Origin: JAGXTF01 sp044224315
GTDB taxonomy: Bacteria > Bacteroidota > Bacteroidia > NS11-12g > UBA955
Length of the DNA stretch: 64,000 nucleotides
Direction of reading: 5' to 3'
Assembly (NCBI GenBank): GCA_044224315.1
Contig: JBGAKR010000009.1
Coordinates: forward strand, 18,958 to 82,957
Under the pieces are notes generated by a model. That model did no database searches. It had not been told where the DNA came from and saw nothing but the letters and a program-made list of their open reading frames with translations. Below are positions 17,562-25,406 of the stretch, piece by piece (within the stretch, counting starts at the first letter, position 1; the number at the start of each line of letters is the position of its first letter). The translations under genes were made by a program, and so were the position numbers.

Positions 17562-17807
17562 ATGGAAAGAGACGGAATCATTCAGAAATTAACCGAAATT
17601 TTCGGCCAGGTTTTTAATCAAAAAGATATTGTTATTACCGATAGTCTTACAGCCGATCAGGTGCCCAAATGGGATTCTCTGTCGCACCTAACTATGATTG
17701 CAGAGGTAGAAAAACAATTTCAGATTAAATTCAAACTGAAAGAATTGGTAGGCATGAATAATGTGGGTGAATTGATTCAGCTCATTTCCGCCAAAACCAA
17801 CGCTTAA
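17562..17807 (+). CDS. Acyl/aminoacyl carrier protein (DltC-like)
   Basis: 81 residues from the ATG at 17562, 1 bp after the GNAT stop. An upstream in-frame start at 17526 would lie inside the GNAT gene. The 4'-phosphopantetheine site is Asp38-Ser39-Leu40 in Trp-Asp-Ser-Leu-Ser-His. The acidic helix II after the serine, and the hydrophobic pattern, are those of a peptidyl/acyl carrier protein. The Trp before Asp-Ser-Leu occurs in many DltC and DltC-like carriers. It should receive the aminoacyl group from the ligase and pass it to the MBOAT. It is a specialised copy, since no fatty-acid synthesis genes lie nearby. Confidence 0.92.
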   Translation: MERDGIIQKLTEIFGQVFNQKDIVITDSLTADQVPKWDSLSHLTMIAEVEKQFQIKFKLKELVGMNNVGELIQLISAKTNA

Positions 17808-17808
17808 T

Positions 17809-19206
17809 TTGAAAAATTCAAACCCATCCAAGTCGCTGATTACCGTAATTCTGGCTGCAGGATTGCTGCTGGCTTGCGTATGTGTTTTTTCATTTTCAAA
17901 TACTGCCTCCATTCTTGAAAAAAATGGATTAAAATTTACCTCCACTCAGGATTTATACGATGCTTATTTAAAAACCCCTGAAGGGCCAAAAAAACGTGCA
18001 CCCAAAACCCAAATTACCGATAAAAAGAAATACGACAGCCTTTCTGTGGCTGAAAAAAAAGCACTGGACACTCTGAGAGCTGCAGTGAATTTTCTTGAGA
18101 ATTTTGAAATCGCAGCCGACAATACTGCGCTTTCGCTGTTTTTTGGCGCTGCCCTCAATCATACCGATACTGCAATTCATATCTGGTATTACGGCGACTC
18201 GCAAATTGAAGGAGACCGTATAACCCAGGATTTGCGCACCCTTATGCAAGCCGATATGGGCGGAAGTGGTTTGGGATATGTGCCATTTAGCGATGTAGCC
18301 TCATACCGCACCATAGAGTTAAAACCCGCCCCGGGTTGGTTGAAATTGAATTGTTTTACCAATAAATCGCCAAAGGGATTTGGGTTTGCCGGTAAAGTAT
18401 TTAAGTTTAATGTAAGCGATAGTACACTTTCAGCCAGCACTTCTATCTGGATTTCGCCCAATCAAAAGTACCAATCACTTTGGCTCTTGTATGGCAAATC
18501 GAACGGGGGAAAAATCAAATTGCGCAGTAAAGACTCAAGCGGACGACAAATTATCATGCCGGCTGCAACAGCAAGCGGAAAGGTATTAATTTCTTCAAAG
18601 CCTCTGTATGGTAGTATAACGCTGGATTTACCCAGTGGCACTCCCTACTTTGGCTATTTGATGGAGGGAAACAAGGGTATACAGGTAGATAACTGCGGTA
18701 TCAGGGGACATAGTGGTGACGGATTGAAATTTATAGCCGACAACATGCTTCAAACCCAGGCCAGACAATTAAACACCAAGCTGGTGATTTTCCATTTCGG
18801 GAATAATATGATTCCTTATATCAAATCCAACAAAAACATGGACTATTTCAGAAAGGGATTTGAGGAAACTTTCAGACGGTATAAAAAACTGATACCCAAT
18901 GCCAGCTTTCTGGTGATTTCGCCGGGTGATATGGGCTATGTAAGCAACGGACAGGAAACGAGCTACCCATTTATTGCCGATTTGGTTGAAACTTTCAGAG
19001 AGGCCGCAAAAAACACCGGATGTGCATTTTTTGATATGCATGCCCTGATGTTAAAAAATGGCGGGATAATTGGATGGAAGAAAAAGGGGCTTGCCAATCT
19101 TGACGGACACCTGTCTGCATCAGGTCAAATGGTCTTTGCGCGAGCCCTTTACAACGAGTTAAAAAAAGAAATGCAGGTTGAACATATTTTAAGCAATACA
19201 CAATAA
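17809..19206 (+). CDS. Secreted/anchored SGNH-fold hydrolase or acyltransferase (first copy)
   Basis: 465 residues starting at TTG, 1 bp after the carrier-protein stop; no ATG is available near the signal segment. A hydrophobic stretch (residues 9-30) is an uncleaved anchor or signal peptide. The nucleophile block is Tyr-Gly-Asp-Ser-Gln with Ser131. An Asn block (His-Phe-Gly-Asn-Asn) lies near 330, and the terminal Asp-x-x-His (Leu-Asp-Gly-His-Leu-Ser) near 435, so Ser, Asn and the Asp/His pair of the SGNH fold are all present. SGNH proteins paired with MBOATs (DltD, AlgX/AlgJ, PatB) complete O-acyl transfer outside the cytoplasmic membrane, the role I infer here. A typical DltD is not recognised, so this may be its functional substitute. 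Confidence 0.8.
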   Translation: MKNSNPSKSLITVILAAGLLLACVCVFSFSNTASILEKNGLKFTSTQDLYDAYLKTPEGPKKRAPKTQITDKKKYDSLSVAEKKALDTLRAAVNFLENFEIAADNTALSLFFGAALNHTDTAIHIWYYGDSQIEGDRITQDLRTLMQADMGGSGLGYVPFSDVASYRTIELKPAPGWLKLNCFTNKSPKGFGFAGKVFKFNVSDSTLSASTSIWISPNQKYQSLWLLYGKSNGGKIKLRSKDSSGRQIIMPAATASGKVLISSKPLYGSITLDLPSGTPYFGYLMEGNKGIQVDNCGIRGHSGDGLKFIADNMLQTQARQLNTKLVIFHFGNNMIPYIKSNKNMDYFRKGFEETFRRYKKLIPNASFLVISPGDMGYVSNGQETSYPFIADLVETFREAAKNTGCAFFDMHALMLKNGGIIGWKKKGLANLDGHLSASGQMVFARALYNELKKEMQVEHILSNTQ

Positions 19207-21047
19207 AACCCTTCATTATCATAGCCACCCTTGCCGCCGCGGCAATACTTGCAGCCCCGTCTCCGCACGAAGCTGTTGCTCCTTATCCAACGTGGGCTCC
19301 CAATGATTACTATCATTATAGTTGGTTGCACCCCGAGCTGAATAGTTTTCAGTTCTACAACAAATCGGTTTTAGAGCCCTTGTTTACCAAACTGCAAAAC
19401 GCCGACCGAAAGCGGGTAACCATTTTGCATATCGGTGATTCGCATGTACAGGCCGATGGATTTACCGGTGAAATCCGCAACCGTATGCAGGCCGCCTTTG
19501 GATATGCCGGCAGGGGCATGGTATTTCCCTACTCTACCGGACATACCCATGCTGCAGTGGATTATTTTACCGACCATACCGGACGTTGGCTGTATGCAAA
19601 AAACATAGAACAAAATCCACCTTTGGATTTAGGTGTAAGCGGAATAAGCAGCAAAACCCTTGACCAGAATGCCTCATTTCGGTTGCATTTCCGCAATACG
19701 ATACGACCAGAATTCAGAAAGCTGCGCATATTTTGCCGCAGGGGCCCTTCTACTTATGATTTGCGCATTAAAACTTCTTCGCAGGAGGTAAATGTGGATG
19801 TTTATGATGCAGCAAGAGACGGTGAAAAACCCGTAAATGTGGTAGATGTAGAATTAATGCAGGGTGATAATGAAATTGCATTTTACCTTCAAAAAACTGA
19901 TACTGCGCAAAAAGAATTTGAGATTTATGGCATAAGTATCGAAAACCCTGAAGACCGGGGGGTGCTATTTCACAGCGTGGGAATCAATGGCGCCGGATAT
20001 TATTCATTGCTGCGCGAAAATTTATTAGAAGAACAATTGCACTATGTATCGCCCGATGCTGTGGTGCTGGATGTAGGGGCCAATGATTTTTACCGGGGTG
20101 GAATTAATAAACCCGAAATGATGGGCAATTTGAAAAAAATGGTGGATTTATTGCGCAATTATAAACCCGATTTGCCCATTATTTTAAGCTGCTCGCAAGA
20201 TATATACCGCGGGGGTTACAGCTTGTCGGACTGTGCAGTTTTCTCGGATATAATTGCCGAATTTTCTAAAGAAAACGGCACTGCATTTTACGATTGGTAT
20301 TGGATTGCCGGAGGACATTATTCTATGTTAAAGTGGAATGGCAGCATGCTCTCAAACCGCGATTTGGTGCATCTTTCCGGGCAGGGATACAAACTTAAAG
20401 GTCAATTGATAGCAGAGGCATATGAAAATACTTACAATTGGTTTTTAAAACGCGATACAGCCATTAAATTGGTGTATAATATCGATTCGTTGGCGCATCC
20501 GCCGGTTGATTCAAATGCTTTAAAAAACCAGCCTGTTACCACCATTCAATACAAATGGATCTATCACCGTGTAACCCGCGGGCAAACCATTTTTGGCATT
20601 GCCTCCTGGTACGGTGTATCGGCATATCAGATAAAGGTATGGAACCATTTGCGCAATAATTATTTGTGGATAGGGCAGTTACTTAAAATCTATGCCCCAG
20701 TAAAAGTTCCGGTAACATCACCTCCTACACCCCAAAATCCAGTAACCCCCATACAAACGCCCATAAGGGATTCGGCTGTGCTAAAACCGCAACTTCCGCC
20801 CCAGCCTATTACAAAGCCCTCACCGCAGCCCCAGCCTTTGCCAAAACCAAAGCCTCAAACCCAAGCACCGGTGCAGGTGAAACCCAAGCCCAATGCCCAA
20901 CCTAAAGCTGTTTATTACACAGTAAAAAAAGGTGAAACCCTTTTCAGTATTGCGAAGAAATTTGGAACCAGTACTTCAGCCATTCAAAAATTAAATAATA
21001 TGAGAACCACCAATTTGAAAATTGGGCAGGTATTGCGAGTGAAATAG
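19203..21047 (+). CDS. Secreted SGNH-fold protein with two LysM domains (second copy)
   Basis: The frame contains a full signal peptide (Lys-Pro-Phe-Ile-Ile-Ile-Ala followed by an alanine-rich core) only if translation starts upstream of the first conventional codon, TTG at 19326. No ATG, GTG or TTG exists between the in-frame stop at 19179 and 19326. The best start is ATA at 19203, overlapping the previous stop as ATAA, which gives 614 residues. The SGNH block is Ile-Gly-Asp-Ser-His (Ser80), with Val-Gly-Ala-Asn-Asp near 280 and Asp-Leu-Val-His-Leu-Ser-Gly near 390. A LysM domain follows at about 451-499, then a Pro/Gln/Lys-rich linker of about 70 residues, and a second LysM at 570-614. LysM binds N-acetylglucosamine glycans, suggesting action at peptidoglycan. 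Confidence 0.85.
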   Translation: MKPFIIIATLAAAAILAAPSPHEAVAPYPTWAPNDYYHYSWLHPELNSFQFYNKSVLEPLFTKLQNADRKRVTILHIGDSHVQADGFTGEIRNRMQAAFGYAGRGMVFPYSTGHTHAAVDYFTDHTGRWLYAKNIEQNPPLDLGVSGISSKTLDQNASFRLHFRNTIRPEFRKLRIFCRRGPSTYDLRIKTSSQEVNVDVYDAARDGEKPVNVVDVELMQGDNEIAFYLQKTDTAQKEFEIYGISIENPEDRGVLFHSVGINGAGYYSLLRENLLEEQLHYVSPDAVVLDVGANDFYRGGINKPEMMGNLKKMVDLLRNYKPDLPIILSCSQDIYRGGYSLSDCAVFSDIIAEFSKENGTAFYDWYWIAGGHYSMLKWNGSMLSNRDLVHLSGQGYKLKGQLIAEAYENTYNWFLKRDTAIKLVYNIDSLAHPPVDSNALKNQPVTTIQYKWIYHRVTRGQTIFGIASWYGVSAYQIKVWNHLRNNYLWIGQLLKIYAPVKVPVTSPPTPQNPVTPIQTPIRDSAVLKPQLPPQPITKPSPQPQPLPKPKPQTQAPVQVKPKPNAQPKAVYYTVKKGETLFSIAKKFGTSTSAIQKLNNMRTTNLKIGQVLRVK

Positions 21048-21048
21048 T

Positions 21049-22455
21049 ATGCAGTTTAATTCAACCCTGTTTATTGGTGCATTTACCCTAATCTATTTGT
21101 TGTATTTTTTTACAGCAAAAAATGTAAAAGCACGCACATGGTTATTATTACTTGCCAGCCTGGGTTTCTATTTTTCTTTAAGCAAATCGGGCATACTTAT
21201 ACTGGGTTTAGTTGCATTTTCGGATTATTTAATTGCCAAAAAAATATTTAAAACCCAAAACGAAAAACGAAAACAATATCTACTATATCTTGCGGTTTTT
21301 ATAGACCTGGGCATACTGCTGCTTTTCAGGCATATTACCGACTGGTTTAATCTGGGCGATATCCCCTTCTGGCCCATGGTTATCGGGGTTTCGTTCTTTA
21401 TTTTCAGGTCGCTGGGTTATGTGCTGGATGTGCAACGTGAAATGATTGATGAACCTGAAAATAATTTTGCCAATTATTTATTATATGTTTCATTTTTCCC
21501 ATTAATATTAACCGGTCCCATTCAACCCTCAAGGGATTTTTTACCCCAGGTGCAGCAACCCTTTGCGCCTGAGAAAGTAAATACAGGAAAAGCCATATTT
21601 TTGTTGTGCACGGGAATAATAAAAAAATATATTTTATCCAATTATCTGGCTGTTAATTTTGTAGATAGGGTATTTGATAATTCGCATTTATTTACTGGTA
21701 TCGAAAATTTAATGGCAACAGTGGCCCAAGCCCTGGTAGTGTATTTCGATTTTAGTGGATATACCGATTTAATGATTGGAATTTGCCTGCTTTTGGGCAT
21801 AGATATTATTGATAATTTTAATTTCCCTTACCTCTCGCAGAATATTACTGAATACTGGCGCCGCTGGCATATGAGTTTATCAAAATGGCTCAATGAATAC
21901 CTGTATTTTCCAATGTCGTTTGCCTTGCGCAGCTGGAAAAAAGCTGGAACAATTACTGCGGTATTCATCACTTTTGTAGCCAGTGGATTTTGGCATGGTA
22001 CCAGTTTCCATTATACCTTCTGGGGGATACTGAATGGCGTTGCACTTAGTTGGGACATTGCATCAGCCGGATTGAGGGATAAGCTAAAAAAATGGATCCC
22101 CTCATTGGTTTATATGATTATTTCAGTTTTGCTCACATTTACTTTCCTTTCATTAAGCGGTGTGTTTTTTAAAGCCCCAACCATGGTAAGCGGAATGGAA
22201 ATGCTGAAACACATATTTACCAAGCCCGACTTTACCTTTTTTGGACAATGGTTTGCGCATTATCCCTGGGTATTTAGCATTATAGCAGGTACTTTAATAT
22301 TACAATTTGTACTGCAATTAATTTATGCCGATGTGGTGTTGTTTTTCGAAAAATTACCTGCGTTTTTACTCTCCCTTATATTGGCCGCCACCGTATTTAT
22401 TGCCTATCAGGTAAGTGGCATGGACAGTTTGCCTTTTATTTACCTGGAGTTTTAA
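21049..22455 (+). CDS. MBOAT family O-acyltransferase (DltB/AlgI-like)
   Basis: 468 residues and about ten hydrophobic helices. The MBOAT signature is plain: Tyr-Phe-Asp-Phe-Ser-Gly-Tyr-Thr-Asp near 240, Asn-Phe-Asn-Phe-Pro-Tyr near 260, Glu-Tyr-Trp-Arg-Arg-Trp-His-Met-Ser-Leu-Ser near 275, and Gly-Phe-Trp-His-Gly-Thr with the catalytic histidine near 325. These enzymes move an acyl or D-alanyl group from a carrier across the cytoplasmic membrane. The gene follows the LysM-SGNH gene by 1 bp and is last in the operon. With a DltA-like ligase and a carrier protein present it fits DltB better than AlgI, which uses an acetyl donor without a carrier. It meets the next gene tail to tail with no spacer. 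Confidence 0.9.
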   Translation: MQFNSTLFIGAFTLIYLLYFFTAKNVKARTWLLLLASLGFYFSLSKSGILILGLVAFSDYLIAKKIFKTQNEKRKQYLLYLAVFIDLGILLLFRHITDWFNLGDIPFWPMVIGVSFFIFRSLGYVLDVQREMIDEPENNFANYLLYVSFFPLILTGPIQPSRDFLPQVQQPFAPEKVNTGKAIFLLCTGIIKKYILSNYLAVNFVDRVFDNSHLFTGIENLMATVAQALVVYFDFSGYTDLMIGICLLLGIDIIDNFNFPYLSQNITEYWRRWHMSLSKWLNEYLYFPMSFALRSWKKAGTITAVFITFVASGFWHGTSFHYTFWGILNGVALSWDIASAGLRDKLKKWIPSLVYMIISVLLTFTFLSLSGVFFKAPTMVSGMEMLKHIFTKPDFTFFGQWFAHYPWVFSIIAGTLILQFVLQLIYADVVLFFEKLPAFLLSLILAATVFIAYQVSGMDSLPFIYLEF

Positions 22456-23217
22456 TCAGGCTTTGCCAGAAAGCTTGTAAACCATCAAACCCACCCACTC
22501 CTTTACAATGGCATCAAACTGAAACAAAGCTTCGGTAGAGGGCACCAAATAATCGCCCAGGGTATACCCCCGCGCTGGATTGCCATTGAAATGCACCGGA
22601 TAAGCCACAAAATTCACTTTGCATTTTTTAAAAGTACGACGTGCACGGGGCATATGCGAGGCACTGGTAATGAGCAACACAGGAGCAGAGTGGTTGTGTG
22701 CATCCAATATTTTTTTAGAATTTACGGCATTTTCCCAGGTGTTTTTAGAGGTAGAATCAATAAGGATAACGGAAGCCGGAATGCCTATTTGTTTCAAGTA
22801 TTCGCGCACATACACACTTTCTGGTTTGCGTTTTTTATTGAGAGTAGCTGCGCCTCCACTGATAATGAAAGTATCGATTTGTTGGGATTTATAGAGCAAA
22901 ATAGCTTCATACAATCGATCTGCGGCTTCGGCCATCTGCACCTTATGGCGGGTTTCATCCCACTCGGCATAACCACCCAAAACCAGGGCGGTGCGTGGAT
23001 GATTGGGTTGTAAGGGTTGTATTTCAGACTCCCACATCAGCGATAATTCATTTACAACTACTTTGTTGGAAGTAAGAAAGGCTACCGAAATTAATACAAT
23101 CAACAGAATCTTTTTGGTCTTTGGCTTTTTAGCAATCAAAGCCCAAATTCCCAAGGCCACAATCCAAAAAAGCGGATGCAGAAAGGATGAAAATATTTTG
23201 GATACCTTGAAAAACAA
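22456..23217 (-). CDS. DUF218 (YdcF/ElyC/SanA-like) membrane protein
   Basis: 253 residues, starting with TTG at 23217; no nearby ATG keeps the two N-terminal hydrophobic helices (about residues 10-60). The DUF218 domain covers about 70-230, with Ala-Leu-Val-Leu-Gly-Gly, Ile-Ile-Ser-Gly-Gly-Ala (near 125) and Thr-Ser-Ala-Ser-His-Met-Pro-Arg-Ala (near 185), as in ElyC and YdcF. ElyC affects undecaprenyl-phosphate and peptidoglycan metabolism in E. coli; the reaction is unknown. The stop is immediately adjacent to the MBOAT stop on the other strand. It is probably monocistronic. Confidence 0.88.
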   Translation of the reverse strand: MFFKVSKIFSSFLHPLFWIVALGIWALIAKKPKTKKILLIVLISVAFLTSNKVVVNELSLMWESEIQPLQPNHPRTALVLGGYAEWDETRHKVQMAEAADRLYEAILLYKSQQIDTFIISGGAATLNKKRKPESVYVREYLKQIGIPASVILIDSTSKNTWENAVNSKKILDAHNHSAPVLLITSASHMPRARRTFKKCKVNFVAYPVHFNGNPARGYTLGDYLVPSTEALFQFDAIVKEWVGLMVYKLSGKA

Positions 23218-23225
23218 TTTAAGTT

Positions 23226-23233
23226 CAAAAGTA
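23226..23233 (-). promoter_or_regulatory. Promoter -7 element of the DUF218 gene
   Basis: On the minus strand TACTTTTG matches TAnnTTTG and ends 8 nt before the TTG start at 23217, giving at most a 2-3 nt leader. The sequence 23234-23445 upstream holds nothing else that I recognise. Confidence 0.45.
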
Positions 23234-23445
23234 AGTAAATAGACAGTTTGATTAAATCAGGATGTCGGTAAAAGGCCAAATTCATTAGTTCAGTAAAGCA
23301 CTCTTTGTAAAAAATGTATTGTACTTCTTGCAATTTACTCGCTCTTGCAATTGACAGCGTTCAGCTACTTTCAATCTGTTTCTAATTGATGATTACGAAA
23401 AGTTAATAGAAACAAACAATAATATGCCTGTTTTGCAAGCTGCTT

Positions 23446-23698
23446 GGTCCCAACGGAGCACAAAAAAAACACGCTTTTGCGTGTTTAATTTTTGTGATCC
23501 CCGCCTCTAGTCAGAGTCGGGCAAGCCGTGGGGTCTACGCTTAAGCGGTCCCAGCGGGGCACAAAAAAAACACGCTTTTGGCGTGTTTAATTTTTGTGAT
23601 CCCCGCCTCTAGTCAGAGTCGGGCAAGCCGCGGGGTCTACGCTTAAGCGGTCCCAGCGGGGCACAAAAAAAACACGCTTTTGGCGTGTTTAATTTTTG
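23446..23698. repeat. Tandem 101/102-bp palindrome-rich repeat 3' of tRNA-Lys
   Basis: Unit starts are at 23446, 23547 and 23649, with the third running into the true tRNA 3' end. Read on the minus strand, each unit holds the tRNA trailer ending GATCACAAAAATTAAACACGC, a terminator hairpin (ACACGC-AAAA-GCGTGT, then eight T) and a ~60-nt insert. The insert is bounded by CCCCGC and GCGGGG and contains the palindrome CGCTTAAGCG and the hairpin CTCT-GACT-AGAG. Units differ by point changes (A/G, C/T) and one missing G, so they are not simple assembly copies. The terminator in the unit touching the tRNA probably ends its transcript; the others are spare copies. Confidence 0.85.
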
Positions 23699-23771
23699 TG
23701 ATCCCGCTGGGACTCGAACCCAGGACCCATACATTAAAAGTGTATTGCTCTACCAACTGAGCTACGGAATC
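23699..23771 (-). tRNA. tRNA-Lys (anticodon TTT)
   Basis: 73 nt without an encoded CCA. The acceptor stem GATTCCG/CGGGATC has one T-G pair, and the D-arm has GCTCAGTTGGTAGAGC. The anticodon stem ATACA/TGTAT encloses CTTTTAA, giving TTT for lysine. The T-arm has GGTTCGAGTCC, and the discriminator base is A. It is intact although both flanks are built from tandem repeats that carry pieces of its own 5' and 3' ends. The likely promoter lies about 350 bp upstream, beyond the 155-bp repeats. Confidence 0.95.
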
Positions 23772-24083
23772 ATATTTTCACTCTTGCGAGTTATTTTCAG
23801 AACGGAGATTCTTGCTCTACCAATCCCGAACGGCTTATTTGGCTTGCCAATTAGCCGGTTGTGGACCCTCGACAATCTAAATCGGCTGTGGCCGCTTAAG
23901 ATTCGTCGGGGCTGAGCTACGGAATCATATTTTCACTCTTGCGAGTTATTTTCAGAACGGAGATTCTTGCTCTACCAATCCCGACCGGCTTATTTGGCTT
24001 GCCAATTAGCCGGTCGTGGACCCTCGACAATCTAAATCGGCTGTGGCCGCTTAAGATTCGTCGGGGCTGAGCTACGGAATCAT
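23759..24083. repeat. Tandem 155-bp repeat carrying tRNA-Lys 5'-end fragments
   Basis: Units start at 23759 and 23914, with a 15-bp remnant at 24069; the period is exactly 155 bp. On the minus strand each unit begins with the first 15 nt of the tRNA (GATTCCGTAGCTCAG). It then has an ~87-nt insert bounded by CCCGAC/GTCGGG with two long hairpins, then TTGGTAGAGCA (the rest of the D-arm), a short hairpin (AGAA...TTCT), and a hairpin with a GCAA tetraloop, before the next GATTCCG. So the insert sits precisely inside the tRNA D-loop sequence. The two copies differ at a few bases. The innermost unit leads directly into the functional tRNA. Confidence 0.88.
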
Positions 24084-24117
24084 TCTGTTTTCACATCCCA
24101 TTTTGTTAACGGGACTG

Positions 24118-24148
24118 CAAAGGTAAGATTTACTTTTTTAAGAACAAA
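24118..24148 (-). promoter_or_regulatory. Promoter for the tRNA-Lys transcript
   Basis: On the minus strand a -33 TTTG (24145-24148) and a -7 TACCTTTG (24118-24125) are separated by 19 bp, a full Bacteroidota consensus. It lies in unique sequence just outside the 155-bp array and points towards it. No TAnnTTTG occurs inside the repeats. Confidence 0.6.
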
Positions 24149-24154
24149 TAAATC

Positions 24155-25264
24155 TTAAAAATATTTGCGATAAGTGTAGTGAACCTTTGTGGTGCGGGCA
24201 CCCAGCGATTTGAGCATGCTCAGCATTTTGGCGTTGAAATCACCAATCCAGGCCAGTTCGGCAATGGTAATCCGGCCCCGGGCTTTTTTGAAACTCTCAT
24301 GGAATTTCATAATCATACCGGTTTCAATTCCCAAATTGTGGTACTCGGGTACAACGCCAAAAATGATACCCCTAACTTTATTGATGGAGCTCCGGTTAAG
24401 TAAAAATCGGATCTTATTCCACAGGTTGAGTTTGCCCTTAAACTTTTTAAATACCTGGTTTACCTCCAATATGCTTACATAAAACCCAATTGGCTGTTCA
24501 TCGGCATAGGCAAAAATGGCAAAAGTGGGGTCGAGCACAGGCTTTATTTGTTTCAATCTTTCGCGGATTTTTTCTGTAGTAAGAGGTTTAAAATCCTCAT
24601 GGTGGGCCCAAGCCTTGTTGTAGATTTCTACAAAATCTACTGCAAACTTGTCCATTTGTTTATAATCGAGCAATTCGAAATGGTACCTGGGGTTTTGCAT
24701 TACCCTGCCCGCCAGTTTGCTAAATCTTTCAAAATTAAAATCGGCTTCGGTGATATCGGAGGTAGATTGTTCAATGATTTTTTCGAAGCCATAGGATTCA
24801 AAAAACTCGCGGTAATAGGCAGGTTGGTAATTTTCTCTGTAAGAGGGGTATGAATGGCATTCTACCAGCAGGCCCCAGAAGCTATCGCGGTCACCGAAAT
24901 TCACCGGACCGTCCATATACTCGCAATTCTCGGCTTTCAGCCATGCTGCACAATGGTCGAATATGGCAAATGCCATATCTTTATTTTGAATACATTCAAA
25001 AAAACCCATACCTCCCATTCTGCTGCCATTGGGTTTAATTTGGTAAAAGGCAGCTGCACGGCCTGCTAATTTGCCATTTTGGTAGGCAACAAAGCGGGTG
25101 GCTTTCCCATCGGCAAAAGCCGGATTTTTGGTTTGGTTAAATACTTCTTCTATATCGGAGTTAAGCGGGTAGATATAATCGGCATCGGTTGCATACACAA
25201 TATCGGCAACACGGTGAAACTCCTTAATGTCGGCCTCATTCTTTACTTCCCGAAAATCAAACAT
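24155..25264 (-). CDS. GNAT-like acyltransferase, two-domain hypothetical
   Basis: 369 residues. Residues about 60-95 read as a GNAT-like strand-turn-helix (Phe-Val-Ala-Tyr-Gln-Asn-Gly-Lys-Leu-Ala-Gly-Arg). The second half has another (Phe-Ala-Ile-Phe-Ala-Tyr-Ala-Asp-Glu-Gln-Pro-Ile-Gly-Phe-Tyr near 250, then Pro-Glu-Tyr-His-Asn-Leu-Gly-Ile-Glu near 315). This double arrangement fits a family of bacterial 'N-acetyltransferase' proteins of about 370 residues with no assigned substrate. The C-terminus ends in a basic aromatic strand. It is transcribed alone, between the tRNA-Lys repeats and a barrel gene. No signal peptide, so it is cytoplasmic. Confidence 0.75.
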   Translation of the reverse strand: MFDFREVKNEADIKEFHRVADIVYATDADYIYPLNSDIEEVFNQTKNPAFADGKATRFVAYQNGKLAGRAAAFYQIKPNGSRMGGMGFFECIQNKDMAFAIFDHCAAWLKAENCEYMDGPVNFGDRDSFWGLLVECHSYPSYRENYQPAYYREFFESYGFEKIIEQSTSDITEADFNFERFSKLAGRVMQNPRYHFELLDYKQMDKFAVDFVEIYNKAWAHHEDFKPLTTEKIRERLKQIKPVLDPTFAIFAYADEQPIGFYVSILEVNQVFKKFKGKLNLWNKIRFLLNRSSINKVRGIIFGVVPEYHNLGIETGMIMKFHESFKKARGRITIAELAWIGDFNAKMLSMLKSLGARTTKVHYTYRKYF

Positions 25265-25268
25265 GCTG

Positions 25269-25276
25269 CAAATTTA
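25269..25276 (-). promoter_or_regulatory. Promoter -7 element of the two-domain GNAT gene
   Basis: On the minus strand TAAATTTG matches TAnnTTTG and ends only 4 nt before the ATG at 25264. If it is used, the message is leaderless or translation starts further in. No -33 TTTG at the right distance. Confidence 0.4.
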
Positions 25277-25355
25277 AACTTAATCAAACAATTGTCATGG
25301 TATAATATCGACCTGAATCATTCATAAATAATGCTAAAACCCGAATTGATATTCA

Positions 25356-25386
25356 AAAAAAAAAGCCGACACTAGGCCGGCTTTTT
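25356..25386 (-). terminator. Rho-independent terminator after the barrel gene
   Basis: The stem AAAAAGCCG/CGGCTTTTT has a long T tail on the minus strand. It starts about 20 bp past the stop of the leftward barrel gene at 25407. Confidence 0.8.
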
Positions 25387-25406
25387 CAATATTCTGAATG
25401 AGATTA

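Noticed and set aside
23446..24083. Possible CRISPR array
   Set aside because: Units are 101 and 155 bp, contain tRNA fragments and terminators, lack short repeats with unique spacers, and no cas genes are near.
23914..24083. Additional tRNA genes or group I intron-split tRNAs in the 155-bp units
   Set aside because: Only the 5' 15 nt and a D-arm piece are present; there is no anticodon arm, T-arm or acceptor 3' strand in these units. The insert is in the D-loop, not the anticodon loop, and has no intron core.
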